NCBI RefSeq assembly: GCF_026241895.1
Contig: NZ_JAPJIV010000022.1
Span: 1-64,000, forward strand
DNA: 64,000 nucleotides
From: Pseudomonas sp. RIT-562
Lineage (GTDB): Bacteria; Pseudomonadota; Gammaproteobacteria; Pseudomonadales; Pseudomonadaceae
Direction: 5' to 3'
The notes under the pieces were generated by a model. The model made no database searches. It saw only the letters and a list, made by a program, of their open reading frames with translations, and was not told the origin of the DNA. Shown one piece after another: positions 25,795 through 34,054 of this stretch (position 1 is the stretch's first letter; the number at the start of each line of letters is the position of its first letter). A program made the translations under genes and the position numbers.

Positions 25795-26745
25795 TCAAGC
25801 GATATAGAGAATCACCAGATCATTGATCACCGACGGCCGATCCTGCCCCACCACATGGGTGTTGAGCTCCAGGGTCAACTGGGTCCCTCGGGGCATGATC
25901 TCGACCTTTTTCACCCGGGCTCGCGAATGAATACGCGACCCCGCCGGCACTGGCGCCGGGAAGCGCAGGCGATCGGAGCCGTAGTTGATCTGGGTGGTGA
26001 AACCGCTGATCTCATAACCCAGGTCCAGCTTCATCCGCGACTGCAGCACCTGCACCAATGCTCCGTGGGCGATGGTGCCGCCGAAAGGACTTTGCAGGCG
26101 CGCCCGCTCAGGGTCGGTATGAATCCAGTAATCGTCACCCGACAACAGGGCAAAGGCATCGATCAGCGCCTGGTCGACCACCACCACGTTGCTCCAGCCG
26201 CTGTATTCCTCGCCGACCAACGCTTGCAAGGCCGGTCCGTCATTGAGGTCAATCTGCCGCACAGGCACTGAGCCGGACGCAGCGGGCGCCGGTTCGCTGT
26301 CCAGGGTCGGCAGCGCCTCAAAGCGGGCCGCGTCCTTGTCCACCCCGGTGAAGCGCAACAGGCGATTACCCTTGGCGTCCACTTCGGCGAACACCGGTTT
26401 GAGCGGCATGCCGATGGCGATTTCATCCTCGTCCAGGCCAACCAGATTGGTGTTGATACGCACACCCTGCGCCAGCTCGACCACCGCCAGCTTCTGCGGC
26501 ATCTCATCGATGAAATCGGGCAAGGTCGCAATGCGCGTCACCGTGTAGCTGTAGAGCGTCGCGCTACCGTCGACTTCGCGCCACGCCAGGTCGTGTTCAA
26601 GGCAGGCCGGGCAATGCCGGCGCGGGTAGAAATTCCACTGCGCGCACGCGTTGCATTGCTGGATCAGCAGGCGCCTAGCCTTCAGGCCTTCCCAGAATGG
26701 CGCGGAAATCTGCGTGGCGACCGGCATCGGTTTGTTGTTGGACAT
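25795..26745 (-). CDS. OB-fold/Zn-ribbon (DUF35) - MaoC hydratase fusion
   Basis: 316 aa, two domains. Residues about 1-145 are a DUF35 protein: Zn-ribbon Cys pairs CNAC and CPAC followed by an OB fold. Residues about 165-316 are a MaoC-type hot-dog hydratase with the catalytic Asp/His segment SGDDYWIHTDPERA and FGGTIAHG. Such proteins partner SCP2-type thiolases (ChsH2-Ltp2, Shy1-Sal1) in hydration and retro-aldol removal of steroid side chains. It starts four bases after the thiolase stop, fitting that complex. An AACAACAA motif covers codons 3-5. Domain order is opposite to the second fusion at 46032. Confidence 0.85.
   Translation of the reverse strand: MSNNKPMPVATQISAPFWEGLKARRLLIQQCNACAQWNFYPRRHCPACLEHDLAWREVDGSATLYSYTVTRIATLPDFIDEMPQKLAVVELAQGVRINTNLVGLDEDEIAIGMPLKPVFAEVDAKGNRLLRFTGVDKDAARFEALPTLDSEPAPAASGSVPVRQIDLNDGPALQALVGEEYSGWSNVVVVDQALIDAFALLSGDDYWIHTDPERARLQSPFGGTIAHGALVQVLQSRMKLDLGYEISGFTTQINYGSDRLRFPAPVPAGSRIHSRARVKKVEIMPRGTQLTLELNTHVVGQDRPSVINDLVILYIA
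26732..26739 (-). promoter_or_regulatory. Crc/Hfq catabolite-activity motif in codons 3-5
   Basis: AACAACAA within the first codons of the DUF35-MaoC gene starting at 26745 (Ser-Asn-Asn-Lys). Confidence 0.55.
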
Positions 26746-26749
26746 GTGC

Positions 26750-27961
26750 TTATGCTCCCTGAAGTATCAATGCGCCCTGCTCGCTCATGACGCCGCCGGT
26801 ACCGGAGACATAGACGTTGTCACACAGCCCCAGTTGCCGCTCACCGGCCTCGCCGGCAATCTGCGTCACCGCCTCGATCACCTGGCTCATGCCACCGGCC
26901 GAAGCCGACTGGCCAAAGCTGAGTTGCCCGCCATGAGTGTTCATCGGGAAATCACCACGCCAGGTCAGGTCGTGTTCGCGCACGAACGCCATGCCCTCGC
27001 CCTTGCCACAGAAACCGGCATCTTCCAGGGTCAGCAACGTCGTGATGGTGTAGCAGTCGTAGATTTGCGCCGCGTGGACGTCCGCAGGTTTAAGCCCGGC
27101 CATGCCAAACGCCCGTTGGGACGCAGGGCCGATGGGCGTGTTCAGCATGTCTTGGGCATAGGACGGCGACTTGAATGCCAGGTGCTCGCCGAACCCGGTG
27201 ATGAACGCCGGACGCTTGCGCGAGCGCGCGGCCACTTCCTTGTTGGTAATGATCATCGCCGCGCCACCGGCGACCGGCATGACGATCTCGAGGACGTGCA
27301 ACGGGTCGGCGACCATTTTGCTCGCCAGGACCTGTTCGATGGTCAACGGTTGGCCGTAGAACATGGCTTGCGGGTTGGCCAGGGCGTTGGTGCGCTGATC
27401 GACGGCGATCTTGGCCATCGCTCGCTGGTCATAGTCGTACTGGGCGGCATAACGCTGGGCGATCATCGCGTAGCCGGTGTTCTGGCCCATGTGTCCGTAA
27501 GGCAGGTCGAACTCGGCTTCAGGTGCGCCGAATGCCGTGCTGTGCCCACCGAAACGCATGGACCGGGCCATCCAGCCGGGGTCCTCGTCGGGCCCCAAAG
27601 GCGCCATGCGCGCGGGGATCACGCACAGCACCGCCTGGCACAGGCCCAGTTCGATGGCCGCAGCAGCACGCCAGACCATGCCCACCGAGGTGCACCCGCC
27701 CAGGTCCACCACTTCGGCGAAGTTCAGGCGCAGCCCCAGATACTCGGCGGCCATCGCCGGTACGAACACCGACGCTTCGTGAAAGTGCGGGCCGTTGATC
27801 ACCAGCCCGTCGAGGTCCGAGGCCTTGAGCCCGGCGTCACGCAGGGCCTGGGCCGCGAGGTCGGCGACTTGCTCAAGATGGAACATCTTGGGCGCTGTGG
27901 CGTACTTTTCCGGTTTGTATTGTGCGGTGCCAACAATGGCCGCATGCCCTTTGAGCCCCAT
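26750..27961 (-). CDS. SCP2-type thiolase / steroid side-chain aldolase (Ltp2/Sal1-like)
   Basis: 403 aa thiolase-superfamily protein of the non-decarboxylating lipid-transfer group. Probable active-site Cys 90 in DLGGCTSVG and the NTHGGQLSFG segment with the conserved His, ending with the VSGTGGVMSEQGA loop. ATG 27961 follows GGAGG. Immediately upstream of the DUF35-MaoC partner, the arrangement of the Ltp2-ChsH2 and Sal1-Shy1 retro-aldolases that split the last side-chain unit; a conventional keto-thiolase role is the alternative. Confidence 0.84.
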   Translation of the reverse strand: MGLKGHAAIVGTAQYKPEKYATAPKMFHLEQVADLAAQALRDAGLKASDLDGLVINGPHFHEASVFVPAMAAEYLGLRLNFAEVVDLGGCTSVGMVWRAAAAIELGLCQAVLCVIPARMAPLGPDEDPGWMARSMRFGGHSTAFGAPEAEFDLPYGHMGQNTGYAMIAQRYAAQYDYDQRAMAKIAVDQRTNALANPQAMFYGQPLTIEQVLASKMVADPLHVLEIVMPVAGGAAMIITNKEVAARSRKRPAFITGFGEHLAFKSPSYAQDMLNTPIGPASQRAFGMAGLKPADVHAAQIYDCYTITTLLTLEDAGFCGKGEGMAFVREHDLTWRGDFPMNTHGGQLSFGQSASAGGMSQVIEAVTQIAGEAGERQLGLCDNVYVSGTGGVMSEQGALILQGA

Positions 27962-28052
27962 AATGCCTCCATGCCCCAGCGTCACGCTGCGGCCGATTCC
28001 AGTGGTGTTGAAAGTCCGGGCACGGGAAGGCGCCCGGATCTCGAGTGGTTGA

Positions 28053-29720
28053 TCAGAAGGTGTATTTCATCGAGAACGTGGCGTAGTCGCGGTCGGCGAA
28101 CGGCCGATTGATCGGGTCCGCTTCACCCAGGTAGGCGATGTATTTCAAGCCCACTTCCAGGTTGCCCAGGTACTTGAACGTAGTGCCCATGCTCAGGCGT
28201 CGGTCGCCCGCGACTCCGGAGATGCTGCCGGCCATGGGCGTCGACCCGCTGAAGACGTTGGAGAAACTGAAGGGCACTTCCAGATCCCAGCCTTGGAAAA
28301 CTCCCGGATAACTGAACGATGCGCCCACGGTGTAGGCGCTGGAGGATTTGGTGCGATAGCCTGCGGCGGTGCTGTAGGTGTAGTCATCGGAAGAGCCCAC
28401 TAGAGGTGCCACGGAGGGCAACAGGTTCAAACCTTGCAGGTTCGGCGCGGCCGAAGTGGCTTCGACGCTGTCGACCTGCACGCGGATGACTTCGGCCGTC
28501 AGCGTAGTCTGGCTGGCCCAGGGCCGGTCCCCCAGGATTCGCATCGCCGACAATTGCATTTGCTGGCCCTTGCCCTTGGCCGGCACGGCGCCAAGCCCGG
28601 TGTTGACCATCACCGGCGCACCATCGCGGTACGACCACTCGGCGCCGACCTGGGTGTCGCCAATCTTGGTCGTGGCACTGATGCCGGTGAGTTTGATGTC
28701 TTCGAAGTACTTGATCCGGTAACCATTCATGGTGAAGGCGTTGAGGCCGCCACCCACTGGCAGCGGGTCGTAGCCCACCAGGGCGGTGGCCGGGTTCTTG
28801 TCGTGGTAGTTGACGTGGAACAGTGACATTTCGATCGCCGGTACCGGGCGGTAGCGCACCTGCACGCCCCACTGGCCACCATCGCGCGGCTCGTCGGTGC
28901 CGCGGTAGGCAACCCGTTGACCGTTGGCGTAGATGAACTCGCGCCCAGGCCCGACCACGTCGCTGCCCGACAGGTAGCTGCCCACCGGCGGCAGTTCAGT
29001 GCCCTTCCATTCGTATTGCACGTATGCACCGAAGGTCAGCTGGGGATTGAGGCGGAACGAGCCGGAGAACTGGCCCACCGGCAAGAGTATTTCCTTGACC
29101 TCGACACCCGGCTGCGAGGCTTTTACCGCGTCAGAGGGGTTTTGGACGCCGTTCACACCCGGGTAGAACAGACTCTCGCCCCAGGATTCGATGTGCCGCC
29201 CGGCCTTGACGTCCAGCATGGTGTCGTTGTCGAAGCGCCAGCCGCTGAACACATAGGCATCCAGCAGTTTGCTGCGACCACCACTGTAGTAACGGGTGTC
29301 ACTGGTGAACTCGTCGTTGCTACCGGACTTGTTGACGGTGGCGGGCGAATCGTTGTCGTTCTTGCGGTGATAGACATCGTCGTAGAAAGTACTGCCACGC
29401 ACCACGGCGCCGTAGTTGTCCTTGCGCAGAATCATCTCCGCCAAGGCGCCCACGCGGTTGGTGGTCAGGCTGCCACGATCGAAGTTGCGGTTGGCATCGT
29501 CGGCGTTGACCGTCAGCAAGCGATCGCTCTGACTGCCGGTGCGCATGCCGATGCCGTAGCTGGTGGTCACTGACCAGTCGATGGTCGCGCCGTTGTCGAA
29601 CTCGAAGGTTTCACCAGCCCATACCGGTGTAGACACCAGTGCTATCGCCGCCGCCAGGCTGCTGACCTGAAACGTGCCCGAAGCCATGACCGTAGAGTTA
29701 TTGTTGTTTTTGTTGATCAC
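28053..29720 (-). CDS. DUF1302 family outer-membrane protein
   Basis: 555 aa beta-barrel protein with a signal peptide ending ...TPVWAGE and an aromatic C-terminus (TFSMKYTF). Shares with the paralogue at 4918-6564 the FYDDVYH, SGSNDEF/NDGF region, GRH(I/L)..WGESLF and final YIAYL...DRDY segments. I place the start at GTG 29720 because AGGAG lies exactly seven bases before it; the ATG at 29687 lacks an RBS. The first codons then spell four Asn from AACAACAATAAC, a long Crc/Hfq-type motif. Probable uptake porin for a hydrophobic substrate. In operon I. Confidence 0.85.
   Translation of the reverse strand: MINKNNNNSTVMASGTFQVSSLAAAIALVSTPVWAGETFEFDNGATIDWSVTTSYGIGMRTGSQSDRLLTVNADDANRNFDRGSLTTNRVGALAEMILRKDNYGAVVRGSTFYDDVYHRKNDNDSPATVNKSGSNDEFTSDTRYYSGGRSKLLDAYVFSGWRFDNDTMLDVKAGRHIESWGESLFYPGVNGVQNPSDAVKASQPGVEVKEILLPVGQFSGSFRLNPQLTFGAYVQYEWKGTELPPVGSYLSGSDVVGPGREFIYANGQRVAYRGTDEPRDGGQWGVQVRYRPVPAIEMSLFHVNYHDKNPATALVGYDPLPVGGGLNAFTMNGYRIKYFEDIKLTGISATTKIGDTQVGAEWSYRDGAPVMVNTGLGAVPAKGKGQQMQLSAMRILGDRPWASQTTLTAEVIRVQVDSVEATSAAPNLQGLNLLPSVAPLVGSSDDYTYSTAAGYRTKSSSAYTVGASFSYPGVFQGWDLEVPFSFSNVFSGSTPMAGSISGVAGDRRLSMGTTFKYLGNLEVGLKYIAYLGEADPINRPFADRDYATFSMKYTF
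29698..29708 (-). promoter_or_regulatory. Extended Crc/Hfq motif inside the DUF1302 start region
   Basis: AACAACAATAA on the minus strand, codons 5-8 of the GTG-initiated frame. Longest AAY run in the window. Confidence 0.6.
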
Positions 29721-29727
29721 ACTGACT

Positions 29728-29732
29728 CTCCT
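29728..29732 (-). promoter_or_regulatory. Ribosome binding site deciding the DUF1302 GTG start
   Basis: AGGAG with a 7-nt spacer to GTG 29720; no comparable site precedes ATG 29687. Confidence 0.65.
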
Positions 29733-29787
29733 GAAGGGCAACCGGTTGGCTGCCTGGAATGTTCAACACTGCCGCCGTGTCGCCCGC

Positions 29788-30873
29788 TCAAAACACCTTG
29801 AGCGCAGTCACCGCGCACGCTCCCCTTACAGCGCACCGGTAGCGATATCGCCCCCGGCCCTCTTCCCGCACCAGCGACCCCTGGGCCACGAGGTAGTTGG
29901 CGTGGGCCAACGTCTCGCCCAGCGCCATCAATTCGTCGAAACGACCCGACAACCTGGGGAACAACACCGACATCAGTTCGAGCACGGTGCACGGCTCGTG
30001 ACAGCTGGCCAGCATCAGCGCCAGATGCTGCTTGTGGTGAGCTTCCAGCTGGTCAAGACGCTGATGCAGATTGAAAAACGGGCGCTCATGCGCCGGCAGA
30101 ACCAGTACGCTGTCCGGCAATGAGCGCAGGTGTTCGATGGAATCGAGCCATTCACCCAGCGGATTGGCCAAGGGTTCGGTGGCATGCACGCCGACGGTTG
30201 AAGTGATGCGTGGCAACACCTGGTCGCCGGAGATCAGCAAACCGTCATCGGCGGCATACAGGCAGGCATGCTCCGGCGAGTGACCCCGGCCGATCACCAC
30301 CTGCCAGGTACGACCACCGATCTCCAGCAGGCTGCCTTCCTCTAACCGGCGGAAATGATTCAGTGGCGCCGGCAGGAAATGCGCATTGCTCATCACCGCG
30401 AACATCTCGGCGCTTTGGTCGTCAGCCACGCCAGCTTTGCGGTAGAAATCGAGAAAGTCCCAGCCCGGTGGCTGACCGGCGGGGAACTTGACGTGCAGCG
30501 ACTGGAACTCACTGGCGGTCATGTACACCGGGCACTGGAAACGCTCGGAAAGCCAGGCGGCCACTCCAGCATGGTCGGAGTGAAAGTGGGTGCACACCAC
30601 CGCCACCAGCGGCAAGCCACCGCACACTTCACTCAACACCCGATCCCAGACTTCCCGGGTCTGTTCGGTATTCATGCCCGTGTCGACCACGACCCAGCCA
30701 TCGGTGTGACGCAGCAGGTACAGGTTGATGTGATCCAGGCGAAACGGCAGCGGCATGCGCAGCCACCACACGCCCGGTGCCACTTCGCGAACCTGCCCCG
30801 GATCCGGCGCCTGCGGCCAGGGATAACGCAGGCCGCTGCGCAGTTCGTGACCGTTGGCATCGAGATCGGTCAT
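29788..30873 (-). CDS. MBL-fold metallo-hydrolase
   Basis: 361 aa metallo-beta-lactamase fold. Metal site THFHSDHAG (HxHxDH), a later His in GRGHSPEH and Asp in ISGDQVL, with a C-terminal helical extension like the winged-helix tail of the LACTB2/BLACT group. Likely hydrolyses a thioester, ester or lactone. ATG 30873 overlaps the stop of the CoA ligase by ATGA, so the two are coupled; a CoA-thioester hydrolase recovering CoA or clearing a dead-end acyl-CoA fits, but this is inference. Confidence 0.84.
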   Translation of the reverse strand: MTDLDANGHELRSGLRYPWPQAPDPGQVREVAPGVWWLRMPLPFRLDHINLYLLRHTDGWVVVDTGMNTEQTREVWDRVLSEVCGGLPLVAVVCTHFHSDHAGVAAWLSERFQCPVYMTASEFQSLHVKFPAGQPPGWDFLDFYRKAGVADDQSAEMFAVMSNAHFLPAPLNHFRRLEEGSLLEIGGRTWQVVIGRGHSPEHACLYAADDGLLISGDQVLPRITSTVGVHATEPLANPLGEWLDSIEHLRSLPDSVLVLPAHERPFFNLHQRLDQLEAHHKQHLALMLASCHEPCTVLELMSVLFPRLSGRFDELMALGETLAHANYLVAQGSLVREEGRGRYRYRCAVRGACAVTALKVF

Positions 30874-32720
30874 GGCTGGCTCACTTCAAAAGGTGCGAGG
30901 CCGACTCGCGCCAGCACCTGCGCCGAATAGGGCAAATAGGTGCCAGCCTGTTCATCGCGGATGAACAGCGGATCGCTGCACCGATCCGGGCAGTAGCCCT
31001 GACGCTGCAGATCGACCTTGCGCAGCTTGTAGCTGGCGGTCAGGTCCGCCGCCTGGGTCACCCGCACGAACACCGGAGCGGCATAGCGTGGCAAGCGTTG
31101 TTCGGTCAGCGCGAACAGCGCCTGGGGATCGAACGCCCGGCCCTCCTGCATCAGGACAGCGGCCATACCGGCGCGGCCTTCATGGCCCGGGACCTGCACG
31201 CCATAGATGTTGATCAGTTCAAGCCCTGGCAGATCGCCCAGCGCGTTGGCGACTTCCAGGGTCGAAACGTTCTCGCTCTTCCAGCGATAGGTATCGCCGA
31301 TACGATCAATGAAGTAGCAGTAGCCGTCGGCGTCGACTCGCAGCAGATCACCGGAGCTCCAGTAGGCATCGCCGTCGCGGAACACATTGCGGCGGATTTT
31401 GCTCTCGGTGGCTTCAGCCGAGGTGTAGCCCTCGAAACGCCCGCCGCCGATGTCTGGATGGTCGACGATAAAGCCCATGACCTCGCCGACCTCACCGACT
31501 TCGCAAACCTGGTAAAAACCGTTTTCGTCCCGAGGATGGCAGTCGTTTTCAACGTCGTAGCGCACCAGCCGCACATTGGTCTTGTTCCAGTCCGGCACCC
31601 GCCCGCAGGAACCGAGATAGTTGTCGACGTTGATGATTGCGGCGTTGGCTTCAGTGGCTCCCCAGCCCTCGAACACCTGGATCGGGCCGAAGCGGTCCAG
31701 CCAGCGTTGCCAGGAATCGGCTGACAACCCGGCGCCGAGCATGCAGCGCAAGCTGTGCTCCCGTTCGCCTTGACGCACTGGCTGGTTGAGCAGGTAGCGG
31801 CAGATCTCGCCGATGTACTGGAAGATCGTGATCTGGTGGCGCGCCACGTCTTTCCAGAATTCGCGCACACTGAACTTGCGCCGAACCACGATGGCGGCAC
31901 CGGCCTTCAGCGCAGTAGACGTGACCGAGGTAGCCGCCGCGCCGTGGTACAGCGGCAGGCAGCAATAAAACACATCATCGCGAGTGGCCGGCAGGGTGAC
32001 TTCCATGGCATCGCCCGAGGACATCCAGCGCATATGGCTGTAGCGCGCCGCCTTGGGCAAACCGGTGGTGCCCGAGGTAAAAATCAGCAGTGTGGTGGTC
32101 TGGGCATCGATGTGCGCGCGGATATCCCGGGGGAACGGCGTGCGCGGGGCCTTCTCCAGGCGCGTATCGAAATGTCCATCGATGCCTTTGGGCAGCGGCC
32201 CGATCCAGGGATTTTCCGCATCGCGGATCAGCCAGCACGGCAGGTTCGGGAAGCCGTCAGTAGCCTGTACATTGGCCAGGCATTCTTCGCCGATGAGCAA
32301 CGCCTTGGCGTCGGTGGTTTGCAATGCATGCAGCAGCGGGCGACCGTGGACCTGGTTGTTGATAAACGCCACCACCACCCCGAGCTTGACCAGGCCGAAC
32401 CAGGCACAGAAAAACTCGGGGCGATTTTCCATGGCCAGGGCACACACATCGCCGGCACGCAGGCCATTGGCGTAAAGCGTGTGGGCCATCTGATTGGCTC
32501 GGGCATCGACTTCGGCGTAGCTCAGGGTCTGCTCGCCGTAGATCAGGAACGGGCGCTCGCCTTGCTCACGCGCCTGGTGTTCCAGGCGGTCGGCCATGGT
32601 GTAGAGGTCACGCGGCTTGATCTTGCCGACGGCGACGGAACGCAGGTCGAGCAGCGCCTGGGTCTGTTCCCGAGGGACTGGCTGCGATGGCAGGATATTC
32701 GGCAAATCGTTAAGGTTCAT
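30870..32720 (-). CDS. FATP-type acyl-CoA synthetase
   Basis: 616 aa ANL ligase of the fatty-acid-transport-protein/very-long-chain group, recognised by LLIFTSGTTGLPKAARYSH, the EGWGATEAN motif and YWSSGDLLRVD. Members of this group activate bile acids and long-chain or steroid side-chain acids. Start ATG 32720 overlaps the upstream OYE stop (ATGA) and its own stop overlaps the MBL start, so three genes form one coupled unit in operon I. A candidate bile-acid or steroid C24 CoA ligase. Confidence 0.86.
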   Translation of the reverse strand: MNLNDLPNILPSQPVPREQTQALLDLRSVAVGKIKPRDLYTMADRLEHQAREQGERPFLIYGEQTLSYAEVDARANQMAHTLYANGLRAGDVCALAMENRPEFFCAWFGLVKLGVVVAFINNQVHGRPLLHALQTTDAKALLIGEECLANVQATDGFPNLPCWLIRDAENPWIGPLPKGIDGHFDTRLEKAPRTPFPRDIRAHIDAQTTTLLIFTSGTTGLPKAARYSHMRWMSSGDAMEVTLPATRDDVFYCCLPLYHGAAATSVTSTALKAGAAIVVRRKFSVREFWKDVARHQITIFQYIGEICRYLLNQPVRQGEREHSLRCMLGAGLSADSWQRWLDRFGPIQVFEGWGATEANAAIINVDNYLGSCGRVPDWNKTNVRLVRYDVENDCHPRDENGFYQVCEVGEVGEVMGFIVDHPDIGGGRFEGYTSAEATESKIRRNVFRDGDAYWSSGDLLRVDADGYCYFIDRIGDTYRWKSENVSTLEVANALGDLPGLELINIYGVQVPGHEGRAGMAAVLMQEGRAFDPQALFALTEQRLPRYAAPVFVRVTQAADLTASYKLRKVDLQRQGYCPDRCSDPLFIRDEQAGTYLPYSAQVLARVGLAPFEVSQP

Positions 32721-33802
32721 TGCGCCACCTCCTGGGCACTCGTCTGATAGGCGGGATAGTCCGAGTAGCCGCTGGCACCCGGCGTATAAAGTGTCTTGCG
32801 ATCAAAGCGACTCAGCGCCAGGCCACGCCTCAAGCGCTCCACCAGATCAGGGTTGGCAATAAAGTGACGGCCAAACGACACGGCAGCCCCCTCGCCCGAC
32901 GCGAGAGCGGCACTGGCCGATGGGCCGTCGAAACCATCGTTGAGGATCAACGCATGAGGGCTGTGCCGGCGCGCCAGGGCAAAGGCATCGAGCCCCTCCA
33001 GGGGCGAGCGCATGATGTGCAGGTAGGCCAGGGACAAGGGCGCCACGGCTTCGCACAACGCCGCGGCGGTGGCCGCCGGGTCGTGGTCTTCGATGTCGTT
33101 GTAGGGGTTGCCGGGACACAGACGAAAACCCACTCGACCGGCGCCGATGGCGCTGGCCATCGCCTCGATCGTTTCCCTGGCGAAACGCACCCGCCCGGTC
33201 ACATCGCCGCCGTAGGCATCGCTGCGCAAGTTGCTGCCGGTCGCCATGAATTGCATCGGCAGATAACCGCTGGTGCAGTGCAGCTCGACGCCATCAAACC
33301 CGGCCTGGCGCGCATTCAGTGCGGCCTGGCGATACTCTTCGATGACGTCGCTGATGCCTTGCAAGGTCAGCGCTTGTGGCTCGTCGGTGTCCACCAGGCC
33401 ATGGCTGTCGCTGAACACCTGGGTGCGAGCGCGCAATGGCGAAGGTGCGACGGTGGCCGCGCCGGCTGGTTTGTTGTGCAGGCTGGCGGCGCGGCCGACA
33501 TGCATCAGTTGCAGCACGATGCGCCCGCCCTCGGCGTGCACCGCCTCGGTCACCCGCTGCCAGCCCGCCATTTGTTCGGCACTGTAGATCGCTGGCGTGC
33601 GGCAATAGCCCAGGCCGCTGGCGGACGGTGCGGTGCCTTCGGCGACGATCAACCCGGCACCGGCGCGCTGGCGGTAGTACTCGACCATATCGCTGCCGGG
33701 TATCGCATCGACGAGGGCGCGGCTGCGGGTCATGGGCGCCATGACAATACGGTTGGCCAACTGCAGCTCGCCCAGGGCGACCGGCTCGAACAAGACGCTC
33801 AT
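32717..33802 (-). CDS. Old Yellow Enzyme, NemA-like, with altered active site
   Basis: 361 aa single-domain OYE (FMN TIM barrel): IVMAPMTRSRA near the N-terminus, LMHVGRAA, and the substrate-binding segment VELHCTSGYLPMQF. In NemA-type enzymes that segment has His followed three residues later by His or Asn, both contacting the substrate carbonyl; here it is His 175 and Ser 178. Typical role is NAD(P)H-dependent reduction of an activated C=C. First gene of operon I, 115 bp from its box, with an AACAATAA motif in the leader. Confidence 0.84.
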   Translation of the reverse strand: MSVLFEPVALGELQLANRIVMAPMTRSRALVDAIPGSDMVEYYRQRAGAGLIVAEGTAPSASGLGYCRTPAIYSAEQMAGWQRVTEAVHAEGGRIVLQLMHVGRAASLHNKPAGAATVAPSPLRARTQVFSDSHGLVDTDEPQALTLQGISDVIEEYRQAALNARQAGFDGVELHCTSGYLPMQFMATGSNLRSDAYGGDVTGRVRFARETIEAMASAIGAGRVGFRLCPGNPYNDIEDHDPAATAAALCEAVAPLSLAYLHIMRSPLEGLDAFALARRHSPHALILNDGFDGPSASAALASGEGAAVSFGRHFIANPDLVERLRRGLALSRFDRKTLYTPGASGYSDYPAYQTSAQEVAQ

Positions 33803-33819
33803 TTGATTTCCTCAGCTTC

Positions 33820-33827
33820 TTATTGTT
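33820..33827 (-). promoter_or_regulatory. Crc/Hfq catabolite-activity motif before OYE
   Basis: AACAATAA on the minus strand, 17 nt before ATG 33802 and just upstream of the ribosome site. Confidence 0.55.
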
Positions 33828-33917
33828 TTCGGGCTGTCGCAGGCTTGCCATTGCTTGGGCAAGTGCTGGTGCGCCAGCGAATATGGGCGCAATGATTGAC
33901 GTTGGAGGCGAGCGAAA

Positions 33918-33935
33918 CATCGTCCGACAGGACTA
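33918..33935 (-). promoter_or_regulatory. Cluster box upstream of operon I
   Basis: Minus strand TAGTCCTGTCGGACGATG, oriented toward the OYE start at 33802. A CAATCAT hexamer lies about 20 bp downstream. Confidence 0.72.
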
Positions 33936-33976
33936 GGTCAGCTATCGTGCGCCTGGGCCTTGCGGCAAGCGGAAAA

Positions 33977-33994
33977 TGGTCTGAACGGACGATG
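33977..33994 (+). promoter_or_regulatory. Cluster box upstream of the MFS gene
   Basis: TGGTCTGAACGGACGATG, identical to 2517-2534, 60 bp before GTG 34055 and divergent from the box at 33918. Confidence 0.75.
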
Positions 33995-34054
33995 AGAAAA
34001 AGCCGTCATGGGCCGAGCATCAAGACAACCAGAACAAAACCGGGAGCACCCGCA

